DNA of 64,000 nt from Pseudomonas fluorescens (GTDB lineage: Bacteria; Pseudomonadota; Gammaproteobacteria; Pseudomonadales; Pseudomonadaceae): assembly GCF_000968015.1 (NCBI RefSeq), contig NZ_LACH01000055.1:1-64000 (forward strand), in the 5' to 3' direction. Of this stretch, positions 51,359-60,552 are shown piece by piece (within the stretch, counting starts at the first letter, position 1; the number at the start of each line of letters is the position of its first letter). Under the pieces are notes generated by a model that was not told the origin of the DNA, made no database searches, and saw only the letters and a program-made list of their open reading frames with translations. The translations under genes were made by a program, and so were the position numbers.

Positions 51359-52269
51359 CCCCGTGCCTCCATCTCTTTGGCCTGGCTGCGGTTGAACAGC
51401 AGAATCGGCACAATCAGGATCAACAGCATCACCACCGCCAGGGCGGACGCCACCGGCCAGTCGCGGTTATTGAAGAACTCTTGCCACAGCACGCGACCGA
51501 TCATCAGGGTCTCCGGGCCGCCCAACAGTTCCGGAATCACGAACTCACCCACCACCGGAATGAACACCAGCATGCAACCGGCGATGATCCCGTTCTTGGC
51601 CAGCGGCACGGTGATTTTCCAGAAGTTGTTGAAGTTGCTCGAACCCAGGTCCGACGCGGCTTCCAGCAAGCTGCCGTCGTGCTTGACCAGGTTGGCGTAC
51701 AGCGGCAGCACCATGAACGGCAGATACGCATACACCACGCCGATATACACAGCGGTGTTGGTGTTGAGGATCTCGATCGGGTGGTCGGTCAGCCCGGTCC
51801 ACATCAGGAACGCGTTGAGCAAGCCGTTGTTGCTGAGGATGCCCATCCACGCATAGACGCGGATCAGGATCGCCGTCCAGGTCGGCATCATGATCAGCAA
51901 CAGCAGAACGTTCTGCGTTTCCTTGCTTGCCTTGGTGATCGCGTAGGCCATCGGGAAACCGATCACCAGGCACATCAGCGTGCTTAAAAACGCGACCTTC
52001 AACGAGCCGAAGTAGGCCGAGATGTACAACTCATCCTGAGTCAGCAGCGAGTAGTTGCCGAGGTTCAACAGCAGCTGAAATTTCTGCTCGGCGAAGGTGT
52101 AGATTTCTGAGTAAGGAGGAATGGCCAGGGCCGCTTCCGAGAAGCTGATCTTCATCACCAGGAAGAACGGCAACAGGAAAAACAGGCACAGCCACAGGAA
52201 AGGAACCCCGATGACGAGCTTTCGACCACTCGGCATCAGCCGCATAAACTGCTGATTGAGTGTTTTCAT
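51355..52269 (-). CDS. potH: Polyamine ABC transporter permease (PotH/SpuG-like)
   Basis: A 304-residue permease with six helices and the coupling-loop motif EAASDLGSSNFNNFWKITVPLAKNGIIAGCMLVFIPVVGEF (about residues 200-240). Start at 52269 overlaps the potG stop (ATGA), and its end overlaps potI by 4 bases, so the three inner components are made in step. The open frame reaches 52305 inside potG, which is not a likely start. Confidence 0.93.
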   Translation of the reverse strand: MKTLNQQFMRLMPSGRKLVIGVPFLWLCLFFLLPFFLVMKISFSEAALAIPPYSEIYTFAEQKFQLLLNLGNYSLLTQDELYISAYFGSLKVAFLSTLMCLVIGFPMAYAITKASKETQNVLLLLIMMPTWTAILIRVYAWMGILSNNGLLNAFLMWTGLTDHPIEILNTNTAVYIGVVYAYLPFMVLPLYANLVKHDGSLLEAASDLGSSNFNNFWKITVPLAKNGIIAGCMLVFIPVVGEFVIPELLGGPETLMIGRVLWQEFFNNRDWPVASALAVVMLLILIVPILLFNRSQAKEMEARG

Positions 52270-53408
52270 GAGCGCAGTACCACGCCGCTGTCGTCTTCCC
52301 ACCACACGTAGACCTTGTCGTCCCAGGTCGGACGTGAACCACGGCGTTCGGCGTTGGCCATGAACGACTGCACGACCTTGCCGCCAGGCAGTTCCACGTA
52401 AAACACCGAGTGACCGCCGAGGTAGGCAATGTCATGCACCTTGCCGCTGGACCAGTTGTAGCGGGTATCCGGTTTGGTAGTGCTGACCAGCAGTTTTTCC
52501 GGGCGGATGGCGTAGGTGATCGACTTGTCTTGCACCGAGGTGCTGACGCCGTGGCCGACGTAAATCTTCTGCTCCAGGTCCGGGCTGTGAATGATCGCGT
52601 GCCCTTCAAGGTCCTCGACCACGGTACCGTCGAAGGCGTTCACGTTGCCGATGAATTCGCAGACCATGCGGCTGACCGGCGCTTCATAAATGTCCACCGG
52701 GCTGCCGATCTGCGCGATCCAGCCGAGGTGCATGATCGCGATGCGTTGGGCCATGGTCATGGCCTCTTCCTGGTCGTGGGTCACCATCACGCAGGTCACG
52801 CCGACCCGCTCGATGATCTCGACAAGCTCAAGCTGCATTTGCGAACGCAGCTTCTTGTCCAGAGCACCCATCGGTTCGTCGAGCAGCAACAGCTTCGGAC
52901 GCTTGGCCAGGGAGCGAGCGAGCGCCACACGCTGACGCTGACCACCGGACAACTGATGCGGTTTACGCTTGGCGTATTGGGTCATGTGTACCAGTCGCAG
53001 CATCTCTTCAACGCGGGCGTCGATTTCGCTGTTGGACAGACGATCCTGCTTCAGGCCGAAGGCGATGTTCTGCGCCACCGTCATGTGCGGGAACAGCGCG
53101 TAGGACTGGAACATCATATTGATCGGCCGTTCGTACGGCGGCATGTCGGTGATGTCGACACCGTCGAGCAGAATCCGCCCTTCGGTCGGGCGCTCGAAGC
53201 CGGCGAGCATGCGCAGCAGTGTCGATTTGCCGGAACCGGAACCGCCGAGCAGGGCGAAGATTTCCCCTTGATGGATCTCAAGCGAGACATCGTCCACTGC
53301 GGTGGTTTCGTCGAATTTCTTGGTGACGCGGTCGACTTTCACCAGCACCTTTTTCGGTGACTGGTGACCTTCAAGAGCCTTCCTGTAGATGCTGGAGGCG
53401 TTTGCCAT
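52266..53408 (-). CDS. potG: Polyamine ABC transporter ATP-binding protein (PotG/SpuF-like)
   Basis: A 380-residue ABC ATPase. Walker A LLGGSGSGKSTLLRMLAG (about residues 46-63), signature LSGGQRQRVALARSLAKRPKLLLLDEPMGALD (about 144-175) including Walker B, and a C-terminal TOBE domain (IRPEKLLVS onward). Powers polyamine import with PotH and PotI. ATG 53408 has GGGAG 7 bases upstream. It follows the puuD-like gene on the same strand after a 374-bp gap holding a REP pair. Confidence 0.93.
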   Translation of the reverse strand: MANASSIYRKALEGHQSPKKVLVKVDRVTKKFDETTAVDDVSLEIHQGEIFALLGGSGSGKSTLLRMLAGFERPTEGRILLDGVDITDMPPYERPINMMFQSYALFPHMTVAQNIAFGLKQDRLSNSEIDARVEEMLRLVHMTQYAKRKPHQLSGGQRQRVALARSLAKRPKLLLLDEPMGALDKKLRSQMQLELVEIIERVGVTCVMVTHDQEEAMTMAQRIAIMHLGWIAQIGSPVDIYEAPVSRMVCEFIGNVNAFDGTVVEDLEGHAIIHSPDLEQKIYVGHGVSTSVQDKSITYAIRPEKLLVSTTKPDTRYNWSSGKVHDIAYLGGHSVFYVELPGGKVVQSFMANAERRGSRPTWDDKVYVWWEDDSGVVLRS

Positions 53409-53508
53409 GTGAAACTCCCAACAGGTTTCAGTCGTCGGGCCAACGCGGCCTGACTTAATAGTTGATTGCAAGCCCGGGGCTGTACGGTGCCAGTGAGTTC
53501 GGCAGTGC

Positions 53509-53611
53509 CCCCTGTAGGAGTGAGCCTGCTCGCGATAGCGGTGGATCAGTCAACATTGATGTCGCATGACACATTGCAATCGCCGGCAAGCCGGTCTCAC
53601 TCCTACAGGGG
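53509..53611. repeat. Inverted REP pair between puuD and potG
   Basis: The arms CCCCTGTAGGAGTGAG (53509-53524) and CTCACTCCTACAGGGG (53596-53611) flank CGCGATAGCGG and ATCGCCGGCAAGCCGG internal units. The rest of the 374-bp gap 53409-53782 shows no gene; in other pseudomonads an aminotransferase gene (spuC) often lies in this cluster and is absent here. Confidence 0.82.
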
Positions 53612-53782
53612 TATTGCGTTTGACTCACTGGCATCGCCCGCCTTGGGCTTATTCGGCGCCGCCGTCCTGGCTGCCTGGTAGTACTTGTTGTTATTGCAGT
53701 GTGTTGTTGTCGTGAGGGACCGGCGCGCAAAGGCACGCCCGCCTGACTCACGGGGCAGTAAATTGATTAATCGAGTGTTAAG

Positions 53783-54544
53783 TCAGCGCTTGTTACGCAG
53801 CGCGGCCCGTCGCCGGCACGCATCGCCAAACGCCTGGAAAATACTCAAGTAGGGCGGATTCGACAGAACCTGCCATTCCGGGTGCCACTGCACACCGACG
53901 GCGAAGGTCGGGCTGTGTTCCACCGAGATCGCCTCGATCAAACCGTCCGGCGCAATCGCTTCCGCACGCAGGCCGGGCGCCAGTCGGTTGATGCCTTGGC
54001 TGTGAATCGAATTGACCTGGAACACCTGCGGCAAATCCAGCGCCTCGAACACACCGCCCGGTTGCACGTCGACCGCGTGAGCCGGTGCGTATTGCACCGC
54101 CAGGTCTGGATGATTCGCTTCCCGGTGATCCAGCATGCCGGGGAGTTCGTGGACCTTCTGATGCAGGCTGCCGCCGAACGCCACGTTCATTTCCTGAAAG
54201 CCCCGGCAGATGCCGAGCACCGGAACGCCCGCCGCAATGGCCGCACGCAATAAGGGGAGGGTGGTGGCGTCCCGTTGCGGATCGTGATCCGTGCCGGGGG
54301 CGCTGTCGGGGCCTTGATAGTGGAAAGGTTCCACATTCGAGGGCGAGCCGGTCAGCAGCAGACCGTCGAGCTGCGCGAGCAGGTCATCGATTTCGGTCAG
54401 ATCGCCTAAAGAAGGAATGACAACCGGCAGCCCCAAAGCCGCGACGCTGACAGCACGCAAGTACTTGTCGCCGCTGACATGGTAGGGGTGCAGGCCAATC
54501 TGTTTGACGCACGCAGTAACGCCGATCAATGGCTTGAATGCCAT
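53783..54544 (-). CDS. puuD: Gamma-glutamyl-gamma-aminobutyrate hydrolase (PuuD/SpuA-like)
   Basis: A 253-residue class I glutamine-amidotransferase-like hydrolase (peptidase C26). The nucleophile is Cys113 in GICRGFQEMN and the His/Glu pair is in GVQWHPEW. It releases GABA and glutamate from gamma-glutamyl-GABA, the last step of gamma-glutamylated putrescine breakdown. Divergent from puuA over a 280-bp regulatory gap. ATG 54544 has GAGGTG 6 bases upstream; the GTG at 54553 lies in that ribosome site. Confidence 0.92.
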   Translation of the reverse strand: MAFKPLIGVTACVKQIGLHPYHVSGDKYLRAVSVAALGLPVVIPSLGDLTEIDDLLAQLDGLLLTGSPSNVEPFHYQGPDSAPGTDHDPQRDATTLPLLRAAIAAGVPVLGICRGFQEMNVAFGGSLHQKVHELPGMLDHREANHPDLAVQYAPAHAVDVQPGGVFEALDLPQVFQVNSIHSQGINRLAPGLRAEAIAPDGLIEAISVEHSPTFAVGVQWHPEWQVLSNPPYLSIFQAFGDACRRRAALRNKR

Positions 54545-54595
54545 TTTTATCACCTCGAAGTTTCACACTTGAACGAGCTTTTCCGGAGCTTAGCC

Positions 54596-54615
54596 TTGTT
54601 GATTTTAATTAACAA
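54596..54615. promoter_or_regulatory. Candidate operator in the puuD-puuA divergent region
   Basis: TTGTTGATTTTAATTAACAA is a 20-bp near-perfect palindrome (9 of 10 base pairs) 51 bp upstream of puuD. It could be the site of the PuuR-like regulator encoded at 59644. A second palindrome, GGCACTCTCGTGCC, lies at 54686-54699. The 280-bp gap also shows TTGACT -35-like elements at 54745-54770. Confidence 0.45.
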
Positions 54616-54824
54616 CTCTCATGTAAAAAATTCTAAACGCCATACGTCTGATCTTCAGGATTTACACGGTGTGCAGGACTGATCTGGCACTCTCGTGCCC
54701 AAGAAAGGCCCGAAAATAAAGGTTGAGAGGTCAAGTGTTCGCTATTGACTTCACTTTGCCGTTCGGGTTGACTGGGCTCGCAACAAGGTAGTGAACATAA
54801 TAATTAACAGCTAATAGGTGCATC

Positions 54825-56201
54825 ATGTCGGTCCCTCTGCGTACCGTTCAACTCAACGAAGCAAACGCATTCCTTAAGAAATATCCTGAGGTTTTGTACG
54901 TCGACCTTCTGATTGCGGATATGAACGGTGTGGTGCGCGGCAAGCGCATCGAGCGCACCAGTCTTCATAAGGTTTACGAAAAAGGCATCAACCTCCCGGC
55001 GTCGCTATTTGCTCTGGACATCAACGGTTCTACGGTGGAAAGCACCGGCCTGGGTCTGGACATCGGTGACTCAGACCGAATCTGCTTCCCCATCCCGGAT
55101 ACGCTCAGCATCGAGCCTTGGCAGAAGCGCCCGACCGCGCAACTGTTAATGACCATGCACGAACTCGAAGGCCAGCCGTTCTTCGCTGACCCTCGCGAAG
55201 TGCTGCGTCAGGTCGTGAGCAAGTTCGATGACATGGGCCTGACCATCTGCGCCGCGTTCGAACTCGAGTTCTATCTGATCGACCAGGACAACGTGAACGG
55301 TCGTCCGCAATCGCCACGCTCGCCGGTCTCCGGCAAACGTCCGATGTCGACCCAGGTGTATTTGATCGACGACCTCGACGAATACGTCGATTGCCTGCAA
55401 GACATCCTCGAAGGCGCGAAAGAGCAGGGCATCCCGGCCGACGCCATCGTCAAGGAAAGCGCCCCGGCGCAGTTCGAAGTGAACCTGCATCACGTCAACG
55501 ACCCGATCAAGGCCTGCGACTACGCGGTGTTGCTCAAGCGTCTGGTGAAAAACATCGCCTACGACCACGAGATGGACACCACGTTTATGGCCAAGCCGTA
55601 TCCGGGCCAGGCGGGTAACGGTTTGCACGTGCACATTTCGATTCTCGACAAAGAAGGCAACAACATCTTTGCCAGCGAGGATCCCGAGCAGAACGCCGCG
55701 CTGCGACACGCGATCGGCGGTGTGCTCGAGACCCTGCCGGCGCAGATGGCGTTCCTCTGCCCGAACGTCAACTCGTACCGTCGTTTCGGCGCGCAGTTCT
55801 ACGTGCCGAACTCGCCGAGCTGGGGCATCGACAACCGTACCGTTGCAGTGCGTGTGCCAACCGGTTCGCCGGACTCCGTGCGCATCGAGCACCGCGTAGC
55901 GGGCGCCGATGCCAACCCGTACTTGCTGATGGCGTCGGTCCTGGCCGGTATTCACCACGGCCTGACCAACGAAATCGAGCCGGGCGCACCTGTCGAAGGC
56001 AACAGCTACGAGCAGAACGAGCAGAGCCTGCCGAACAACCTGCGCGATGCACTGCGTGAGCTGGACGACAGCGAAGTCATGGCCCGTTACATCGACCCGA
56101 TGTACATCGACGTGTTCGTGGCGTGCAAGGAAAGCGAGCTGGCCGAGTTCGAGAACTCCATCTCCGACCTTGAGTACAACTGGTACCTGCACACCGTCTA
56201 A
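54825..56201 (+). CDS. puuA: Gamma-glutamylputrescine synthetase (glutamine synthetase family)
   Basis: A 458-residue member of the glutamine-synthetase superfamily that joins glutamate to putrescine with ATP. Family features include the N-terminal beta-grasp (DLLIADMNGVVRGKRI), CAAFELEFYLID with metal-binding glutamates, GNGLHVHISI (metal His) and RIEHRVAGADANPYLLMASVLAG. The substitution pattern is that of PuuA/SpuI-type enzymes rather than GlnA, and there is no adenylylation-loop tyrosine motif. AGGTG precedes the ATG. It opens the catabolic arm puuA-puuC-puuB-puuR. Confidence 0.92.
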   Translation: MSVPLRTVQLNEANAFLKKYPEVLYVDLLIADMNGVVRGKRIERTSLHKVYEKGINLPASLFALDINGSTVESTGLGLDIGDSDRICFPIPDTLSIEPWQKRPTAQLLMTMHELEGQPFFADPREVLRQVVSKFDDMGLTICAAFELEFYLIDQDNVNGRPQSPRSPVSGKRPMSTQVYLIDDLDEYVDCLQDILEGAKEQGIPADAIVKESAPAQFEVNLHHVNDPIKACDYAVLLKRLVKNIAYDHEMDTTFMAKPYPGQAGNGLHVHISILDKEGNNIFASEDPEQNAALRHAIGGVLETLPAQMAFLCPNVNSYRRFGAQFYVPNSPSWGIDNRTVAVRVPTGSPDSVRIEHRVAGADANPYLLMASVLAGIHHGLTNEIEPGAPVEGNSYEQNEQSLPNNLRDALRELDDSEVMARYIDPMYIDVFVACKESELAEFENSISDLEYNWYLHTV

Positions 56202-56220
56202 GGTGAACAACACCGATCAA

Positions 56221-56312
56221 CTGTAGGAGTGAGCCTGCTCGCGATAGCGGTGTGTCATACAACACCAATGTTGACTGTGCTGCCGCCATCGCGAGCAGGC
56301 TCGCTCCTACAG
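56221..56312. repeat. Inverted REP pair between puuA and puuC
   Basis: CTGTAGGAGTGAGCCTGCTC (from 56221) and GAGCAGGCTCGCTCCTACAG (to 56312) form inverted arms around GCGATAGCGG and CCGCCATCGC. It sits within the operon, so it is probably transcribed. Confidence 0.85.
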
Positions 56313-56385
56313 GGGGCTGCATTTCAACACTCTGGTTGAGCGGCATTCAGTCCCACTACTTATTCCTCTGCGTCGAGTCACAACC

Positions 56386-57876
56386 ATGACAAACACTCGC
56401 AGCGACTGGGAGCAACGCTTCCAGTCCCTAACACTCGAAGGCCGCGCATTCATCGACGGCCAGTACTGCCCGGCACTCAGCGGCGACACCTTTGAATGCA
56501 TGAGCCCGGTCGACGGCCGCTTCCTGGCCAACGTCGCCAGCACCGACGAAGCCGACGCCAATGCGGCAGTCGCCGTCGCGCGCCGCACCTTCGAATCCGG
56601 CATCTGGGCCAACCTCGCTCCGGCCGAGCGCAAGCGCATCCTGATTCGCTTCGCCGACCTCATCCTGGCCAACCAGGAAGAACTCGCCCTGCTCGAAACC
56701 CTCGACATGGGCAAGCCGATCAACGACTCGATGAACATCGACATCCCGGCGACCGCCAACGCGATCCGCTGGAGCGCCGAAGCCATCGACAAGATCTACG
56801 ACGAAGTCGCCGCCACCCCGCACGACCAACTCGGCCTCATCACCCGCGAACCTGCCGGTGTTGTCGCCGCCATCGTGCCGTGGAACTTCCCGTTGATCAT
56901 GGCCAGCTGGAAGTTCGCCCCAGCCCTCGCGGCCGGCAACTCGTTCATCCTCAAGCCTTCGGAAAAGTCGCCACTGACCGCGATCCGCATCGCGCAATTG
57001 GCGCTGGACGCCGGCATCCCTAAAGGCGTGTTCAACGTCTTGCCGGGCTACGGTCACACCGTCGGCAAGGCGCTGGCGTTGCACATGGACGTCGACGTGT
57101 TGGCCTTCACCGGCTCGACCGCGATTGCCAAGCAACTGCTGATCTATTCCGGGCAAAGCAACATGAAACGCGTCTGGCTCGAAGCAGGGGGGAAGAGCCC
57201 GAACGTGGTGTTCGCCGACGCGCCGGATCTGCGCGCGGCAGCACAAGCGGCGGCCGGTGCGATTGCCTTCAACCAGGGCGAAGTCTGCACAGCCGGTTCG
57301 CGCTTGCTGGTGGAGCGTTCGATCCGCGAGCAATTCATCCCACTGCTGGTTGAAGCACTGCAAGCCTGGAAACCGGGGCATGCCCTCGATCCGGAAACCA
57401 CCGTCGGCGCGGTCGTCGATCAGCGTCAATTGGAAAACGTGCTGCGCTACATCCAGGTCGGTAAAGACCAGGGCGCGCAACTGATCGCCGGCGGCAGCCG
57501 CACCCTAGAAGCCACCGGTGGCCTGTACGTGGAACCGGCGATCTTTGACGGCGTGACCAACGCCATGACCATCGCCCGCGAAGAAATCTTTGGTCCGGTG
57601 CTGTCGCTGATCACCTTCGACACCGAGGAAGAAGCGCTGGCGATTGCCAACGACAGCATCTTCGGCCTCGCCGCAGGCGTGTGGACCAGCAACCTGAGCA
57701 AGGCCCACACCTTCGCGCGCGGCTTGCGTGCCGGCAGCGTCTGGGTCAACCAGTACGACGGCGGCGACATGACCGCGCCGTTCGGCGGGTACAAGCAGTC
57801 GGGTAACGGTCGGGACAAATCGCTGCACGCGTTCGACAAATACACCGAACTCAAAGCGACCTGGATCAAGCTCTAA
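56386..57876 (+). CDS. puuC: Gamma-glutamyl-gamma-aminobutyraldehyde dehydrogenase
   Basis: A 496-residue NAD(P)-dependent aldehyde dehydrogenase. The catalytic Cys301 (NQGEVCTAGSR), general base Glu266 (WLEAGGKSP) and Asn167 (VPWNFPL) are all present, with the FTGSTAIA nucleotide segment. It oxidises the aldehyde made by PuuB. The gene context (between puuA and puuB) assigns the substrate. The ribosome site before the ATG is weak. Confidence 0.92.
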   Translation: MTNTRSDWEQRFQSLTLEGRAFIDGQYCPALSGDTFECMSPVDGRFLANVASTDEADANAAVAVARRTFESGIWANLAPAERKRILIRFADLILANQEELALLETLDMGKPINDSMNIDIPATANAIRWSAEAIDKIYDEVAATPHDQLGLITREPAGVVAAIVPWNFPLIMASWKFAPALAAGNSFILKPSEKSPLTAIRIAQLALDAGIPKGVFNVLPGYGHTVGKALALHMDVDVLAFTGSTAIAKQLLIYSGQSNMKRVWLEAGGKSPNVVFADAPDLRAAAQAAAGAIAFNQGEVCTAGSRLLVERSIREQFIPLLVEALQAWKPGHALDPETTVGAVVDQRQLENVLRYIQVGKDQGAQLIAGGSRTLEATGGLYVEPAIFDGVTNAMTIAREEIFGPVLSLITFDTEEEALAIANDSIFGLAAGVWTSNLSKAHTFARGLRAGSVWVNQYDGGDMTAPFGGYKQSGNGRDKSLHAFDKYTELKATWIKL

Positions 57877-57928
57877 CACCTCTACAACGGCGGCCGCCGG
57901 CACATGCCAGCGGCCATCGGAGAATTTT

Positions 57929-59212
57929 ATGAAGCAAACACATGTAAACAGCTACTACGCCGCCACCCGCAACTTCACCGGCGACTTCCCGGTGCTCGAA
58001 CAAGCGGTGGACTGCGACGTCTGCATCATCGGCGCCGGCTACACCGGTTTGTCCTCGGCCCTGTTCCTCGCTGAAGCCGGTTACAGCGTGACCGTGCTCG
58101 AAGCCGCCAAAGTCGGTTTCGGCGCCAGCGGTCGCAACGGCGGTCAACTGGTCAACTCCTACAGCCGCGACGTCGATGTCATCGAAGAACGCTACGGCGA
58201 CAAAACCGCCGAAGTCCTCGGCAGCATGATTTTCGAAGGCGCCGACATCATCCGTCAGCGCATACAACACTACGACATCCAGTGCGACTACCGCCCGGGC
58301 GGCATCTTCGCCGCGCTGAACAAGAAGCAGCTCAAAGGCCTGGCCGAGCAGAAAAGCAGCTGGGAACGCTACGGCAACAAAAACCTGAAAATGCTCGACG
58401 CGGCGGACATCAAACGCGAAGTGGGTTGCGACAACTACGTCGGCGGCCTGCTCGACCTGCAGGGCGGCCACATCCACCCGCTGAACCTGGCCCTCGGCGA
58501 AGCCTCGGCCATCATCGGCCTGGGCGGCAAAATCTACGAGCAATCCGCCGCAGTGGAAATCACCTACGGCGAACCAATTACCGTGCGCACCGCCAAAGGC
58601 GTGGTCCGCGCCAAATACCTGCTGATCGCCGGCAACGCCTACCTGCCACAAGACCTCGACAACCGCGTCACGCGCAAAAGCATGCCGTGCGGCTCGCAAA
58701 TCGTCGTCACCGAACCGTTGTCCGAAAAGGTTGCGCGCAGCCTGATCAAAAACAACTACTGCGTCGAAGACTGCAACTACCTGCTCGACTACTACCGCCT
58801 CACCGCCGACAACCGCCTGCTGTATGGCGGCGGCGTGGTCTACGGCGCCCGCGAACCGGACGACATTGAACAACTGATCAAGCCGAAGATCCTCAAGACC
58901 TTCCCGCAACTGAAGGACGTGAAAATCGACTACCGCTGGACCGGCAACTTCCTGCTGACCATGTCACGCATGCCGCAATTCGGCCGTATCGAGAAAAACG
59001 CCTACTACATGCAAGGCTACAGCGGACACGGCGTCACCTGCTCGCACTTGGCCGGCAAACTCATCTCGGAAATGATCCGCGGCGACGCCGAACGCTTCGA
59101 TGCGTTCGCTTCGCTCCCGCACATGCCGATGATCGGCGGCCGCACCTTCCAGGCCCCCCTCACCGCCATGGGCGCCGCGTACTACGCGCTGCGAGACCGT
59201 TTCGGCATCTAA
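57929..59212 (+). CDS. puuB: Gamma-glutamylputrescine oxidase (FAD-dependent)
   Basis: A 427-residue DAO-family flavoprotein. The FAD-binding betaalphabeta motif CDVCIIGAGYTGLSSALFL (about residues 28-46) and the C-terminal flavin contact GYSGHGVTCSHLAGKLISEM (about 366-385) are clear. Oxidises gamma-glutamylputrescine to the aldehyde, releasing ammonia and hydrogen peroxide. GGAG precedes the ATG by 6 bases; it follows puuC by 52 bp. Confidence 0.93.
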   Translation: MKQTHVNSYYAATRNFTGDFPVLEQAVDCDVCIIGAGYTGLSSALFLAEAGYSVTVLEAAKVGFGASGRNGGQLVNSYSRDVDVIEERYGDKTAEVLGSMIFEGADIIRQRIQHYDIQCDYRPGGIFAALNKKQLKGLAEQKSSWERYGNKNLKMLDAADIKREVGCDNYVGGLLDLQGGHIHPLNLALGEASAIIGLGGKIYEQSAAVEITYGEPITVRTAKGVVRAKYLLIAGNAYLPQDLDNRVTRKSMPCGSQIVVTEPLSEKVARSLIKNNYCVEDCNYLLDYYRLTADNRLLYGGGVVYGAREPDDIEQLIKPKILKTFPQLKDVKIDYRWTGNFLLTMSRMPQFGRIEKNAYYMQGYSGHGVTCSHLAGKLISEMIRGDAERFDAFASLPHMPMIGGRTFQAPLTAMGAAYYALRDRFGI

Positions 59213-59225
59213 CCCCACCGCAACC

Positions 59226-59425
59226 CCTGTGGGAGCGAGCTTGCTCGCGATGAGGCCATATCAGTCGCCATCAATGTCGCCTGACACACCGCCATCGCGA
59301 GCAAGCTCACTCCCACAGGTTGGTCCAGGCCGATCACAGATTTTGTGGTCGTCACAGATCCCCTGTAGGAGCGAGCCTGCTCGCGATGAGGCCATACCAG
59401 TCGCCATCAATCCCATCTGACACCC
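59226..59425. repeat. REP triplet downstream of puuB
   Basis: An inverted pair (59226-59319) is followed by a third, directly repeated unit (59362-59425). The spacer GATGAGGCCATAYCAGTCGCCATCAAT occurs in both units (59249-59275, 59386-59410 region, differing at one base), so the third copy looks like a partial tandem duplication of the first. Confidence 0.8.
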
Positions 59426-59643
59426 AGCAACCGTACTTATACTTTTCAAGGCCAAACCACCCGATTTCAGGACAAAACAACCTTTTTACCCAACCATTTA
59501 TCGAACCTGCTGAGCAACACCACCAAACGTGATTTAATACCCGCCTTTCAAATTTCCGGGACAGGGAAGCGGTGTTTTTCGCGGCCAAAAGTCGCCCGCC
59601 ATCCACCCCCATAACCCTTAAGTATTCTTCGCATAAGGCTGTC

Positions 59644-60192
59644 ATGGACACGGGCTCACGACTCAAATTAGTACGCGAAAGCTACAAACTCTCCCAGCGC
59701 GAGCTGGCCCGGCGTAGCGGCGTCACCAATGCCACCATCTCCCTGATCGAACAAAATCGCGTCAGTCCCTCCGTCAGCTCCCTCAAAAAACTGCTCGAAG
59801 GCATTCCTATGTCTTTGGCGGACTTCTTTACCTTCGACCAGCCGCCGCGTGAGCATCAATACGTGTTCCGCGCCAATGAACAGCCGGATCTCGGGCGTCA
59901 TGGGCTGCGGTTGCTGCTGATTGGCGCTTCGGTGCCGAGTCGGCAGATGCGGTTGCTGCGCGAGCAATACGCGCCAGGGGCGAGTTCGGGGGAAGAGCCG
60001 ATTGTGCACTCGGAAGGGGAGGAGTGTGGGCTTGTTACGCGGGGGACGGTTGAGTTGACGGTTGATGGGCAGATTAGTGTGTTGAATGCTGGGGATGGGT
60101 ATTACTTTCCGACGACGTTGCCGCATCGGTTTCGGAATATTGGGGCGGATGAGGCGGAGATTATTAGTGCGAATACGCCGGCTAACTTCTGA
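59644..60192 (+). CDS. puuR: XRE/cupin regulator of polyamine catabolism (PuuR-like)
   Basis: A 182-residue regulator: an N-terminal Cro/C1 helix-turn-helix (LRLVRESYKLSQRELARRSGVTNATISLIEQN region, residues about 5-42) fused to a C-terminal cupin_2 domain (HSEGEECGLVTRGTVELTVDGQISVLNAGDGYYFPTTLPHRF, about 120-165). Same size and layout as E. coli PuuR, which represses puu genes until putrescine accumulates. It is 431 bp after puuB with its own AT-rich promoter region. ATG 59644 has TAAGG 7 bases upstream; the GTG at 59572 is less likely. Confidence 0.9.
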   Translation: MDTGSRLKLVRESYKLSQRELARRSGVTNATISLIEQNRVSPSVSSLKKLLEGIPMSLADFFTFDQPPREHQYVFRANEQPDLGRHGLRLLLIGASVPSRQMRLLREQYAPGASSGEEPIVHSEGEECGLVTRGTVELTVDGQISVLNAGDGYYFPTTLPHRFRNIGADEAEIISANTPANF

Positions 60193-60238
60193 TAGCGATG
60201 AACTCTGGCATCGTTCAACTTGATTTTCTGCGATTGAT

Positions 60239-60276
60239 AAAAGTCCGACTCCCGTTCAGGTTTCGGACTTTTTATT
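60239..60276 (+). terminator. Rho-independent terminator of puuR
   Basis: AAGTCCGA (60241-60248) pairs with TCGGACTT (60263-60270) and TTTATTTT follows. It ends the polyamine cluster; from here to about 62.6 kb the DNA becomes markedly AT-richer. Confidence 0.85.
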
Positions 60277-60552
60277 TTCACGACACTCCAAAAATATTTC
60301 TATTACTCAGCTAAATCTACAAGCTTCCGATTTTGAAGACCCTCTATAGCCCTGGTTTTTTGGTGAGTTGCTTCTGGATCGTTGGGAAAAATACGTAAGA
60401 AAAAAAGAAATGATGTGTAAGGCTTTTCGGATCGTCGCTCGTTTGTGTCGTTTGTTAGAGTGAGCCATATTAATGGTGTGGTTATAATTTTGGGTGTGTG
60501 CGCTAATTGTATCGAAGCTCAAAAAACTATCAGGCTGTATGAGGGGGCAATA

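Noticed and set aside
54684..54700. Sigma-54 promoter (TGGCAC-N5-TGC) upstream of puuA
   Set aside because: The GG to GC distance is one base short of the required ten; the segment is better described as a GGCAC/GTGCC palindrome.
56428..57480. 350-residue frame opposite puuC
   Set aside because: Antisense shadow with valine/aspartate/arginine bias caused by the codon pattern of the aldehyde dehydrogenase.
57866..58909. 347-residue frame opposite puuB
   Set aside because: Antisense shadow of a high-confidence flavoprotein gene; composition (VDDAAF repeats) reflects the complement of GC-rich codons.
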